Assembly (NCBI GenBank): GCA_964490845.1
Contig: CAZBED010000003.1
Coordinates: forward strand, 62,001-126,000
Length of the DNA: 64,000 bases
Reading direction: 5' to 3'
Source: JADJSS01 sp964490845
Lineage (GTDB): Bacteria; Bacteroidota; Bacteroidia; Chitinophagales; JADIYW01
Part shown: positions 1-8,504 of the stretch, in pieces
Layout of the letters: every line of letters starts with the position of its first letter
How positions within the stretch are numbered: position 1 is the first letter of the stretch
Notes under the pieces: generated by a model
The model's input: the letters and a program-made list of their open reading frames with translations, nothing else
Database searches by the model: none
Told to the model about the DNA's origin: nothing
Made by a program: the position numbers and the translations under genes

Positions 1-1
1 T

Positions 2-964
2 TCTGCAATCAAAACATCGGAAAGACAAACATTGGATTACAAGATTATGATTGTTATGAAATGGTTGGTAGGTTTAATTGCAAACTGCTTTTCTCCAAAA
101 GAAACAAATTCTATTTTCCTGATATTATGTGGTAAGAAGAACACTGGGAAGACTGAATTTTTCAGAAGGTTATTACCAGAACCACTACGAAAATACATGG
201 CGGAAACCAATTTTGACCAAGGCAAGGATTCTGAATTATTAATGGCACAGAAGCTTATATTATTAATCGATGAATTGCCTAACATGAACAGAAAAGACCA
301 AAAAGCCATACGTGCATTGATAACCACAAAAATTATTTCACAACGAGTTCCGTATGACAGATATACTTCTGATCATGTTCGCATTGCTTCACTTTGTGCA
401 ACAACTAATGATTTTGGCATCATTGATGACCCATATAATAACAGGCGGACAGCAGTAATTGAGGTGGAAGAAATTGATTTTGCCGTATACAACGATGTAA
501 ATAAAGACAAGTTGTTGGCAGAAGCGTATTATCTGTACCTGAATAAATTTGACTGGTATATCAGCAAAAAGGATATGGAATTGTTTGATGCTAGCAATGT
601 TTCATACGAAATCACCAAGCCGGAAAAAGAAGCGTTAAATGCACTCTACAGTGTACCGGAATCTAATCTTGATTACAATGTCAAAAAACTTACTTGCACA
701 GAGATATCCAATGTTTTACTGGAAGAATATAAGATTAAGGTTCCTATTGTTTCCATTGGCAAAGCATTACGAGAGCTTGGATTTGTTTCACAACGCATAA
801 GGCTACCACTTACAGATACCACAAAAACATCGCAACCACAAACAGTCTATTTTGTAGTACAGAACCCCAGAGATGTATCTTATTCTGATGATTCATTAGG
901 TGTATGTCCACCAGTTTCATTAGCAGATGAATCAAAGATATTCATTGATATCAATGATGTATAA
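2..964 (+). CDS. VapE/VirE-like P-loop helicase/primase-associated ATPase, 5' partial
   Basis: The reading frame is open to the left edge (codons from base 2), so this is the C-terminal part of a larger protein; the first possible internal start is the TTG at 32. Counting from that TTG, a Walker A motif GKKNTGKT lies at about residues 34-41 and a Walker B-like LILLIDE at 75-81, followed by an RxxxRRTAV-like sensor region. This pattern fits the virulence-associated protein E family, the replication ATPase of phages, satellites and mobilizable islands. A C-terminal winged-helix-like segment (about 205-265) may bind DNA. It sits in an AT-rich accessory region with an XRE regulator next to it, which fits a mobile-element replication module. 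Family assignment is by motif; whether it is phage or plasmid derived cannot be seen because the upstream part is missing. Confidence 0.75.
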   Translation, partial: SAIKTSERQTLDYKIMIVMKWLVGLIANCFSPKETNSIFLILCGKKNTGKTEFFRRLLPEPLRKYMAETNFDQGKDSELLMAQKLILLIDELPNMNRKDQKAIRALITTKIISQRVPYDRYTSDHVRIASLCATTNDFGIIDDPYNNRRTAVIEVEEIDFAVYNDVNKDKLLAEAYYLYLNKFDWYISKKDMELFDASNVSYEITKPEKEALNALYSVPESNLDYNVKKLTCTEISNVLLEEYKIKVPIVSIGKALRELGFVSQRIRLPLTDTTKTSQPQTVYFVVQNPRDVSYSDDSLGVCPPVSLADESKIFIDINDV

Positions 965-1102
965 TCTTTGTTGTGCAGATTGTGCATGTGTGCAGATTAA
1001 GGGAGTAACTTTTTGTTATTCCCTTCTTCTTTTCTCTTATTATTTTACTCGGTTTTTATTATTATATAAATATGCACAACATGCACACAAATGAGAAAAT
1101 CC

Positions 1103-1142
1103 GACCGTAATCCAAACAGCGTTGTAACGGTCTTTTTATTTT
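1103..1142 (+). terminator. Possible terminator after the VapE-like gene
   Basis: GACCGT (1103-1108) pairs with ACGGTC (1127-1132), and a T-rich run follows (TTTTTATTTTT). The stem is short and the loop is 18 nt, so this is a weak call. The 3' arm overlaps the first of two related AGCGTTG-type palindromes. Confidence 0.35.
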
Positions 1143-1177
1143 TACAGATGGATGACACATACTACACACTTACAAAG

Positions 1178-1191
1178 AGCGTTGCAACGCT
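1178..1191. promoter_or_regulatory. 14-bp perfect palindrome AGCGTTGCAACGCT
   Basis: The 14 bases read the same on both strands. A near-copy (AGCGTTGTAACGGT) lies 60 bp upstream at 1118-1131. Both sit just past the 3' end of the XRE regulator gene. Two similar dyads at this spacing could be operator sites for a dimeric regulator, but there is no direct evidence of function. Confidence 0.35.
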
Positions 1192-1223
1192 GTTAGCCAT
1201 ACTGATTAACTATCTTTTGATAT

Positions 1224-1529
1224 TTACCTTAATTTGCGAGTGCCTTTGGGCTTATTTGGTCTTTTATAAGTATCCTTTGGCTTATTCCGGTAGTCGTCTT
1301 TGTAGTCAAAGTCTAACAATTCAGAAGGGTGTTTTTCTAACGCATTTCCCAATGCAAGTAATGTGCTTGCAGTAACATTTACTTCTCCTCTCTCAATCCT
1401 GCCAACTTGATTAAATCCTACATCAGAAAAAGCGGAGACTTCTGCTTGGGACAAATTTAAATCTAATCTTATTTGCCTGATATGCTTCCCCAGAGCTTCC
1501 AAGTAATCTTTATTTTTAACATTAATCAC
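1224..1529 (-). CDS. XRE-family helix-turn-helix regulator
   Basis: A 101-residue protein with a complete Cro/CI-type helix-turn-helix at about residues 10-68: the segment LGKHIRQIRLDLNLSQAEVS is followed by GFNQVGRIERGEVN and a TLLALGNAL helix, the standard XRE layout. The C-terminus (about 75-101) is Lys/Arg/Pro rich and probably disordered. It is divergent from the DUF429-like gene, with only 43 bp between the two starts, so it may control that shared promoter region. Regulators of this size are typical of phage and restriction-modification control circuits. Targets are unknown. Two related palindromes beyond its 3' end are possible binding sites (inference). Confidence 0.85.
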   Translation of the reverse strand: MINVKNKDYLEALGKHIRQIRLDLNLSQAEVSAFSDVGFNQVGRIERGEVNVTASTLLALGNALEKHPSELLDFDYKDDYRNKPKDTYKRPNKPKGTRKLR

Positions 1530-1572
1530 TTGATAAAAATGAGATAACTGAAAAAAATATAATGCCCCATAT

Positions 1573-2373
1573 ATGGTGTATGTTAATTATTTTACGATAT
1601 TTGTTATTGTGAATGATATACAGATAATCGGGGTTGATATAGCACCAAGCAAAAAATCTACTATCTATGATGGTAATTGCTATCTGTATATGTCTGCGGA
1701 TGAATTAAATAATTATCTTATCAGTCTCCAAAATGACAAATACAAAACAGTTCTTTTATGTTGGGATGCGCCACTAACTGGTCCTCAAACAACCACTAGG
1801 AACAATTATATCTTTCGGTCAGGAGATTTCACAAAAAGAATCATAGAGAAGGAATATTTTAATGTTCCCAAAGGTATTTCTGTTATGGGTTATGCTTCTT
1901 GTCCACATTGGACAATTACAAAATTCTTAACAGGATATCCGATAATTGGAGACTACTGTTTGAAAGAAAACTTACCATTCACTTTAGTTACCAATGAGGA
2001 AACACAAATAGAAAATGGTAAAAAATACATTGCAGAAGTCCATCCGGCATTATCAATTTGGTTACTAATGAAAGATACAGTTGCCGAGGAATATAATTGG
2101 ATTTATAAGGATATGAATGTTATTGAATTAAATAGTTTTAGTGCTGATTTCAACGCTACTTTAATGGCAATCTTACCAAAAGAATCTAATGAGAAAATTG
2201 TTATGACTACTCCACAAAATGATGATGAACTAGATGCATACGCAGCATGGCTAATGGGTTATTTGTGGGTTAACAAAATTAATCTAAATAATTTCAGCAT
2301 TAAGTTAGTTGGAAGCAAAGAAAATGGTTGCATCATTTTACCCCAAACATTCAATGCAAAAGCAAATGTATAA
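1573..2373 (+). CDS. DUF429-like predicted RNase H-fold protein
   Basis: The N-terminal part has IIGVDIAPSKKST followed further on by LLCWDAP, and the C-terminal part has DDELDAYAAWLMGYLW. This acidic pattern (D in the first strand, D in the WDAP strand, and D-x-x-D-A near the end) is the layout of DUF429, a family predicted to have an RNase H-like nuclease fold. The start is uncertain: ATG 1573 is given, but GTG at 1609 would place the first strand right at the N-terminus, as is usual in the family. It is AT-rich, and it lies between the XRE regulator and a lipoprotein gene in the island. The biochemical role of the family is not settled as far as I know, so no reaction is assigned. Confidence 0.55.
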   Translation: MVYVNYFTIFVIVNDIQIIGVDIAPSKKSTIYDGNCYLYMSADELNNYLISLQNDKYKTVLLCWDAPLTGPQTTTRNNYIFRSGDFTKRIIEKEYFNVPKGISVMGYASCPHWTITKFLTGYPIIGDYCLKENLPFTLVTNEETQIENGKKYIAEVHPALSIWLLMKDTVAEEYNWIYKDMNVIELNSFSADFNATLMAILPKESNEKIVMTTPQNDDELDAYAAWLMGYLWVNKINLNNFSIKLVGSKENGCIILPQTFNAKANV

Positions 2374-2395
2374 TTCCTGGTGGTATATATATCCC

Positions 2396-2420
2396 AGTAT
2401 ACTATACTACTAGTATACTA
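2396..2420. repeat. Two AGTATACT palindromes in the gap after the DUF429-like gene
   Basis: The 8-bp palindrome AGTATACT occurs at 2396-2403 and 2412-2419, the second within a 10-bp palindrome TAGTATACTA. They lie 16 bp apart, so on nearly the same helix face, upstream of the lipoprotein gene. This could be an operator or just AT-rich low-complexity DNA. Confidence 0.35.
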
Positions 2421-2477
2421 TTATCCAAAGAGCACGGCACGTTGTTTGTGAAATTTTATTATAAATAAATATTAATT

Positions 2478-2948
2478 ATGAAAACACTTATTATTCCTAT
2501 TACACTTTTAATTTTTGCCTTAACGTCATGTGGCAAACAAGAAACAAAAACTGTAGAGAAAATTGTTACAGTTCACGACACAATTATCAATGGACAAATT
2601 GTTTATGTTCATGATACTATTATCGTAAGTAATGAACCAACCTATACTACTACCGGAGAATGGCGGTATTTCAATTATGAATCTTCCATTAATGGTGGAT
2701 CATGGGACACGGAATCCAAAAACGAAAAATGGAAATTTACTGCTTATCGTGTATTCGTTGATGCAAACAATGATGGTGTCTATGAAAGAGAAGGATTTTT
2801 TGGAAATTTCGGAACTTATATCACCGTTTATTTCTATGATGAGGCTACAGCCAGACGATATGATATTATATCTTCTAATACACAGGATTTATGGATTGGT
2901 AGAACAGTCGGCAATATGCAAGAGAAGTTATACATGCAAAAGTGGTAG
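2478..2948 (+). CDS. Small secreted lipoprotein of unknown function
   Basis: The 156-residue product starts with a short positive n-region, a hydrophobic stretch and a lipobox LTSC (Cys18), so it should be a signal-peptidase-II lipoprotein. After the Cys comes a Lys/Glu/Thr stretch with the unit VHDTII present twice (about residues 32-37 and 44-49), which resembles the spacer of Bacteroidota lipoproteins. The rest is a compact domain with the aromatic-rich motif GEWRYFNYE and DANNDGVYERE, which looks like a calcium-binding DxNxDG loop, although no second copy is visible. I do not recognise a family. It is probably a single-gene unit, since the next gene has its own gap of about 60 bp. Confidence 0.7.
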   Translation: MKTLIIPITLLIFALTSCGKQETKTVEKIVTVHDTIINGQIVYVHDTIIVSNEPTYTTTGEWRYFNYESSINGGSWDTESKNEKWKFTAYRVFVDANNDGVYEREGFFGNFGTYITVYFYDEATARRYDIISSNTQDLWIGRTVGNMQEKLYMQKW

Positions 2949-3010
2949 TTACCAAAATTAACCCATAACCCATATATTAGCATCATCTACGGTTTTTTAA
3001 ATGAAGATAT

Positions 3011-4264
3011 ATGGATGAAAATACTATACTGAATATTGAATCAGACATTCATACTATAAATAGCTTTTCTGAAAGGATTGAAGGATGTATTAGCTTAAAT
3101 AATAATTTAATTGAGGCACTAGTAATAAAAGATAGTGTATATAAAATTAAAATCAACTCAATTATTGACCTTGCCTATGACATTCATAACTTCACATTCA
3201 CAACTAAACAATTTAATTGGGAACTGGAAATAGAAGCTTCAATTAATTCTCGGAAAAATAGTATTAATGTCGCTGAGAAATGGATGCGGCAACATTCAGA
3301 AGGAAAAATTTATCAGATTAATAGCAAAGGATTTAATTTCAAGGAGAAATCTTTATATAGATCTTATTATGAGATTGAAAGTTCAAATTTCTTTTATGAT
3401 TGTTTTGAAGAATATACATATCAAACAGAAACACATAGACATAGAGGTTTTTTAAATCTTAACATAAATAATTGTCAGTTATCTACTTACATACATAACC
3501 AACATATAATTATCGAAAGTCGAGAAATAATGAGCTATGATGAATTTTCAGAAATTAGTTATAATATATTGATAGCAATAGGTTTTATTTCTGGAAAATT
3601 TATACAAGACGAAGTGTTTACCTTTGAATTAAAAGGTGATTCAAGAAGTGACTTTTGTTATAGAAAATTACGAAATAGTTGTTCGTCTATTTATCAAGCA
3701 ATAACAAGTAACTCCTATTCCTATGAGAATTTTATTGGAAAAGAGATAGCAGAAAAACTATATAAGAATAATATCTTAAAAAGAATTGACTCAAAAGTCT
3801 TATCGGATTTTGTAATGCTAATTCACAATAATAATCAGATACAATATGCACTCGTTTTATTTAATGAAGCAAATAGTAATCAATTTTCATTACTTGTGAA
3901 AAATAATTGTTTTTATGTTGTACTTGAAGTGCTAAGGAAATTTTATTATTCTATCTACATAGACAGGATTCCAAAATCATACACTTCAAAAGGAAACACA
4001 GATAAATATATCACACTATTTAAGTGTATGATAGATATAACGAATGACGATGAACAACTTATCAAAGACAGAAATCTTTATTTACATGGAGATATCAAAG
4101 ATTTAGAAGGGCAAAAAATGGTTAATGATATGCAAAAACAAATAACCCTGATACAACGGTTGATTTTAACTTATATTGGATTTACAGGTCATATTGTGGA
4201 TCATTATTCTCTGCGTAATAATTTTCCTGAAAAAGCTTTTTTAAAGCTAAATATTATTAATTAG
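3011..4264 (+). CDS. Unknown 417-residue protein with a C-terminal HEPN-type RNase motif
   Basis: No signal peptide or membrane segment is seen. The N-terminal part (about 1-230) looks beta-rich and is not recognised. The C-terminal part is helical and has DRNLYLHGD with R354 and H359, i.e. R-N-x3-H, the catalytic motif of HEPN ribonucleases. An N-terminal sensor domain plus a C-terminal HEPN of this type is the layout of ApeA-like abortive infection proteins, but I cannot show homology of the N-terminal half. The gene is strongly AT-rich and is convergent with the receiver-protein gene, overlapping it by 8 bp at the 3' ends. A role as an RNA-cleaving defence effector is inference from the motif and location. 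Confidence 0.6.
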   Translation: MDENTILNIESDIHTINSFSERIEGCISLNNNLIEALVIKDSVYKIKINSIIDLAYDIHNFTFTTKQFNWELEIEASINSRKNSINVAEKWMRQHSEGKIYQINSKGFNFKEKSLYRSYYEIESSNFFYDCFEEYTYQTETHRHRGFLNLNINNCQLSTYIHNQHIIIESREIMSYDEFSEISYNILIAIGFISGKFIQDEVFTFELKGDSRSDFCYRKLRNSCSSIYQAITSNSYSYENFIGKEIAEKLYKNNILKRIDSKVLSDFVMLIHNNNQIQYALVLFNEANSNQFSLLVKNNCFYVVLEVLRKFYYSIYIDRIPKSYTSKGNTDKYITLFKCMIDITNDDEQLIKDRNLYLHGDIKDLEGQKMVNDMQKQITLIQRLILTYIGFTGHIVDHYSLRNNFPEKAFLKLNIIN

Positions 4265-6041
4265 AAAAATCATGTTCAAAAGCATTTCGTGATAAATATT
4301 GCATGAATTTTTGCAAAATAAAATCTGAATATGGAGAACGATAATGGGCTACTCGTTTTATATCGAAAGTCAGTAATTTTCCATTTTTTGACAAACAATT
4401 ATCATTGTTGATTGTAAATCCGTTAAAAAGATTTCCAATGTAAATTGAATTCTTCAAAAGATTCTTATTTCTGGTTTTCAACTTCCTGAATGTCTTTATT
4501 GAATCTGCATATTTTAAAAATTTTTTATGGAGTTCCTTGTATCTTTTTTTCCATGATTCCTGTATAATATTGGATTTATTTTCTTTTTCTACAAGATTCA
4601 ATGTTGCAATACCACTTTTATCAAATACCACTAAATCTAAGGGAAATAGGCTTACTGGTTTAAATCCTGGGAATTTAATTGTTTTAACTTTATTTTCATC
4701 TAGAAGAGCATCTTCAATTATTTCTTGAGCCAAATGTTGTTCCTTTGAAAACTGGTTAAATGCTTCAGTTGTTATTTCTTCAATTTGTAGTAAAAACCCT
4801 ATGTCGTAGTCTCTATTTCTTTTGCCATTGCTTCTCAAGGCAACATTACATGGCTGAACTAATAACATATAATTTCTTCCATCAATGCAAAAGATATCTC
4901 CATTAGACAATGGATAGTGTAATATATTAAGTATCTCTTCCTCAATGTATATTTCTTTTGTCCTTAAATGTTTTATTTGTTCCTTATCAATAGGAGTATC
5001 GCCGCCAGTTTTTATAGTTTCAACTTTTCGAATCTTTTCAAGACTTTGGTTGATTTTTTGTCTTTTATTACTAGGGATAAAGAGTTTAAGTGCTTTATTA
5101 GAAAAAATTAGATTAGAGAGCCTAATCAAAGTTGAGATTTCCCAAATTCCTTCCTCTTTAGAGCTTCTTTGAATAATATGATTAAATGATTCGGGAGTTA
5201 ATCCTGAAATTTCCTTTATAGTCTTGGAGAAAGAGGTTTTTAATGCTTTTATCGTTTCCTTTTTCAAAAACTCAACTTCATTAATAAGAAGCGTATTTCT
5301 TATACCTTCTGCTAAACCGGGTAAATATGAATCATTGTTAAACCTTTTCTTCGAAATTGTATAGAACTTTTCTTTTTGGAGTTTATGAGTTTTACAATAC
5401 TCATTTCTCTTAATTTCTTCTTCGTTAATAGCAAAAAGGTGCGAAAATATACCACAATATAGAAATCCATTAATGGTTCCATCTTGGAGTAGTTCCATCG
5501 CTAAATCACGCCCATCACGCCCATCTTCTAATGGTGCATGAACAAAGTCGATATCAAATAAAAATAGAACTTTTGCACCTTCATTTAAAGACTGTATTAT
5601 TGCTTGTTTCTTTTGAACCCATTCATTAGGAGAATATAATTCTATTTTGTCTGCTAATATGCTTTTAAGTTTTAAAGGAGCGGTCGAATTTTCTAATTCA
5701 TCTTGATTATTTTCATATTTAAGTAACTTGAGAAATAATTCACGTCTTTCATCTTCATTATTCCCATCCCATACGTCATTAATGCTTTTTTCAAAAACAG
5801 CTCCTGGCAACGTCCAATCAATAAAATCGAGTTGTTCTGGCTTACTTTCATAATGTGCTTTTATTTTACCTATGAAAGACAGCTTAAGTTCATTAATAGA
5901 ACATCTGTCATCTACATATACTATCTTAGTTATAGATAATTCTTTTAAAAAATCTAATATGGCTGTCTTTGCCTGCTGTTCCTTTTTTTGAAAATCATTC
6001 TTCTCGGTTGCTGGCTGTTCAGATTTCGAGTTTTTTCCCAT
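4257..6041 (-). CDS. Receiver-like protein with an inserted segment and an unknown C-terminal half
   Basis: This 594-residue protein is the last gene of a three-gene operon. Its first 240 residues carry all the markers of a two-component receiver domain in order: acidic pair D44-D45 (IVYVDDR), phospho-acceptor candidate D163 (LFLFDID), a Ser at 200 (GIFSH) and Lys at 231/232 (TISKKRF). An ordinary receiver has about 40 residues between the acidic pair and the acceptor; here there are about 118, so a large segment is inserted. Residues 240-594 match nothing I know and contain a Lys-rich helical part. It starts 5 bp after the kinase gene ends, so it is probably the kinase's partner. It is likely soluble. 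Output activity is unknown. Confidence 0.6.
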   Translation of the reverse strand: MGKNSKSEQPATEKNDFQKKEQQAKTAILDFLKELSITKIVYVDDRCSINELKLSFIGKIKAHYESKPEQLDFIDWTLPGAVFEKSINDVWDGNNEDERRELFLKLLKYENNQDELENSTAPLKLKSILADKIELYSPNEWVQKKQAIIQSLNEGAKVLFLFDIDFVHAPLEDGRDGRDLAMELLQDGTINGFLYCGIFSHLFAINEEEIKRNEYCKTHKLQKEKFYTISKKRFNNDSYLPGLAEGIRNTLLINEVEFLKKETIKALKTSFSKTIKEISGLTPESFNHIIQRSSKEEGIWEISTLIRLSNLIFSNKALKLFIPSNKRQKINQSLEKIRKVETIKTGGDTPIDKEQIKHLRTKEIYIEEEILNILHYPLSNGDIFCIDGRNYMLLVQPCNVALRSNGKRNRDYDIGFLLQIEEITTEAFNQFSKEQHLAQEIIEDALLDENKVKTIKFPGFKPVSLFPLDLVVFDKSGIATLNLVEKENKSNIIQESWKKRYKELHKKFLKYADSIKTFRKLKTRNKNLLKNSIYIGNLFNGFTINNDNCLSKNGKLLTFDIKRVAHYRSPYSDFILQKFMQYLSRNAFEHDFSN

Positions 6042-6046
6042 TTTTT

Positions 6047-8503
6047 TTACTTAATTATATTTGACAAGTTTATACAGAAGATATACTTTCTTTTGAGTTG
6101 ATTCCGGGAAGCATCAAGGCTAATAGTACATCCTAATGAATCTAGCAATTGCTGAATAATAAATAGTCCTAATCCTCTGCCTTCGCCTTTGGGTTTCGTA
6201 GTAATAAATGGTTCAAATAGTTGATTTTCTATTGCGGGGGCTATACCAAAACCATTATCAGAAACATATAACCATGGAGATTCAATCTTTATATCGATAC
6301 GAGGACGAAATTTTGTTTCTTCTTGTTTTCTCTTGTTTAACCAATACTCTGAATTATTTACAAGATTGTCAATTATTTGAATGAGTTTTCCTTTATTAAC
6401 TGATATTGAAAAGTCCTCTTCAATGGCTACATGGAAGTCTATGTCTTGTTTTTCAAAACGACTACCATAATATTCTTTTTCTTCTTTAAAGAGGGAAGAA
6501 AGTTTGAATGTAGATTTTTTTTCTTTGTTATATTTTAAAGCCGGGTCAAGATGTTTTAATTGAATCTTTAAACCATTGACTGTTGAATTGATGTATTCAA
6601 TCAAAACATAACTATCCGATTCTGTCAATTTTTTAGCTTTTAACTTATCAGAATAAAAATTTGATCTTTCTGCTAACCTATCTGCGATTGATGAGAATTC
6701 GTGACTTACTGCCTCTGCTGTTAAACCCAGACTTGCCAACTCGGAAAAGTTAGCTAACTGTTCTTCCAAAACTTGTATTTTAGGTTCTAATACGTCAATT
6801 ACTTCATTCAGCTTTTCTGTTTTATCAATCACCTTTTTTAGTTTATCTAAAACACTCTGTATTCTCCGCAACTCTTCCAAAAGTGCTTCTACGTTTTTAG
6901 CAGTCTGCTTTTCTAAATCAGTCGAAAACATTGGATTTCCTTTAACTGATTTTACAATTTTGGTGGTTTCACTTATGGCATTTTTGACAACAGTTGTTGA
7001 TTCATTAAATTCATTTTTAACTTCTTCTGTTCTAGCTTTTGTTTCCTTAAGTTGGTTGAATGCTTGGGATACAGTTTTTATGCCATTATTTTCGGTTTTA
7101 TAAACTTTAAGGAAATCATTATAGGCTCTTCTTATACTATCTTGGTAACGATTAATTTCATCACGGATAAAATAGGCTATAATAAAGAAATTCCTTGAAT
7201 AAGGGTTTGATATAAGTCCTTCTCGATCTGTTTTATCTTTAAGTTTACCATTTATTCCCTCATCAATAGCAAAGTAGCCTATTACATTTGCTGGACGTAA
7301 AGGGTAATAGGAATCACCCGAAGTTTGCGAATCTCTGAGTTTTAACCAATCGTCTCCATCAATACCAAAGGGTTTTACGGCAAATCCGTTTCTAAAAAGC
7401 TTTATTCCCGCCTGACTTTGTGCAAACTCACGGTAATTAGAAAGTTTTCCAAATACTTCCTTGATATTTTCATTGCTTGATAGCCAGTTATCATAGCTGT
7501 ATTCCTCTATCACACCATTGAATGCTCCTGGATTTGCTCTTTCTCCATTATAAACTTCAACTCCGCCTATGTCTTTATGAAAGTCAAATTGTTTTTTGAA
7601 CTGGATGTAAAAATTTCCTGTAGCGTTCTTTATATCTGGTTGTTTCTTTTTTAAGAAGTCAAAAAACTTCTTACCGTTATCTGATTCAAGAAACGCTTTA
7701 TATTCATCTCTCTTATTTCCAACAAATTTTGAAAGTTTTGTCTTTCCCTCGATTGTAATTTTCTTGCCATCAAACTCAAAATTAAAATGCGAAATAGCAA
7801 GGTCTCTTAATTGTTCGTTGGTTTTGTCCAAATCAACAGTTATTCCATTTATTTTCAGATAAACTTCAAAAGGTCTATTCTCTTTGTAAGGAGATATTAT
7901 TTGTGAAACCTGCCCTTTAAACTTTTCAAGATTATTGCCTTCCCAAATTTCGGAATTATTCAGATTAGCAAGCACCAATGTAGTACCTTTTTTCTTTTTA
8001 GACTGGAATGTTTCCATGTCAACTTTTACTTCACTTAATGCTATTTCTTTTTCAAAATCTTTCCAATTAAATCCAATATGAGTCCCTTCTTTTCCATTTT
8101 CATTTGTGAATATCTCGCAAATATCAGCCAAGCGTTGTGTACTTAATCTTCCAAGTCCTTTATCCCCAAGTGGCGTCCTGTCTTTTTTAGTTTTTTTGCC
8201 TGTTTCTTTAAATTCTCGTTTTTGTGAATAAGAAATAATTAACCAAGATTTCATTATAGTTTTCTCACTCATCCCAAACCCATCGTCTTCTACAACTATA
8301 TAACCTTTATGGTTAGGGTAAAAAAGCTTTTCTTTTTGGTATTTTCCTGTAGCATTTATTTCTATTGATACATAAGAAGCATCTGCATCGTACGAATTTT
8401 TTATTAACTCTAACAGAGCCGTTATTTCATCGGAAACTAACTGCTCGCCAAGTTGCTTAACGATGTGAGGCGTAATATCAAAGTGCGGGACTTTATTTGG
8501 CAT
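6047..8503 (-). CDS. Kinase with two GHKL ATPase domains (Hsp90/MORC-like plus histidine kinase)
   Basis: The N-terminal half is an Hsp90/MutL/MORC-type ATPase: ELIKNSYDADA (32-42), DDGFGMS (73-79) and GDKGLGRLS (113-121) are GHKL motifs I-III. After a linker domain and a predicted coiled coil (about 480-590), a second module follows, a histidine kinase: H-box VSHEF with H601, N-box DNLVNNSEYW (712-721), G1 box DNGFGI (749-754) and G2 box GEGRGLGL (773-780). No membrane segment is visible, so it should be cytoplasmic. Start ATG 8503 is 1 bp from the methyltransferase stop codon. The following gene encodes a receiver-like protein, so phosphotransfer from H601 to its D163 is a reasonable inference. 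This double-GHKL arrangement is unusual and recalls conflict systems rather than ordinary environmental sensing. Confidence 0.8.
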   Translation of the reverse strand: MPNKVPHFDITPHIVKQLGEQLVSDEITALLELIKNSYDADASYVSIEINATGKYQKEKLFYPNHKGYIVVEDDGFGMSEKTIMKSWLIISYSQKREFKETGKKTKKDRTPLGDKGLGRLSTQRLADICEIFTNENGKEGTHIGFNWKDFEKEIALSEVKVDMETFQSKKKKGTTLVLANLNNSEIWEGNNLEKFKGQVSQIISPYKENRPFEVYLKINGITVDLDKTNEQLRDLAISHFNFEFDGKKITIEGKTKLSKFVGNKRDEYKAFLESDNGKKFFDFLKKKQPDIKNATGNFYIQFKKQFDFHKDIGGVEVYNGERANPGAFNGVIEEYSYDNWLSSNENIKEVFGKLSNYREFAQSQAGIKLFRNGFAVKPFGIDGDDWLKLRDSQTSGDSYYPLRPANVIGYFAIDEGINGKLKDKTDREGLISNPYSRNFFIIAYFIRDEINRYQDSIRRAYNDFLKVYKTENNGIKTVSQAFNQLKETKARTEEVKNEFNESTTVVKNAISETTKIVKSVKGNPMFSTDLEKQTAKNVEALLEELRRIQSVLDKLKKVIDKTEKLNEVIDVLEPKIQVLEEQLANFSELASLGLTAEAVSHEFSSIADRLAERSNFYSDKLKAKKLTESDSYVLIEYINSTVNGLKIQLKHLDPALKYNKEKKSTFKLSSLFKEEKEYYGSRFEKQDIDFHVAIEEDFSISVNKGKLIQIIDNLVNNSEYWLNKRKQEETKFRPRIDIKIESPWLYVSDNGFGIAPAIENQLFEPFITTKPKGEGRGLGLFIIQQLLDSLGCTISLDASRNQLKRKYIFCINLSNIIK

Positions 8504-8504
8504 C

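Noticed and set aside
37..327. Minus-strand frame of 96 codons within the VapE-like gene
   Set aside because: Shadow of the P-loop gene; no promoter or conserved motif.
1091..1375. Open frame of 94 codons on the plus strand opposite the XRE regulator
   Set aside because: It runs antisense through the regulator gene and the palindromes, and it lacks a protein-like pattern; the XRE helix-turn-helix on the other strand explains the sequence.
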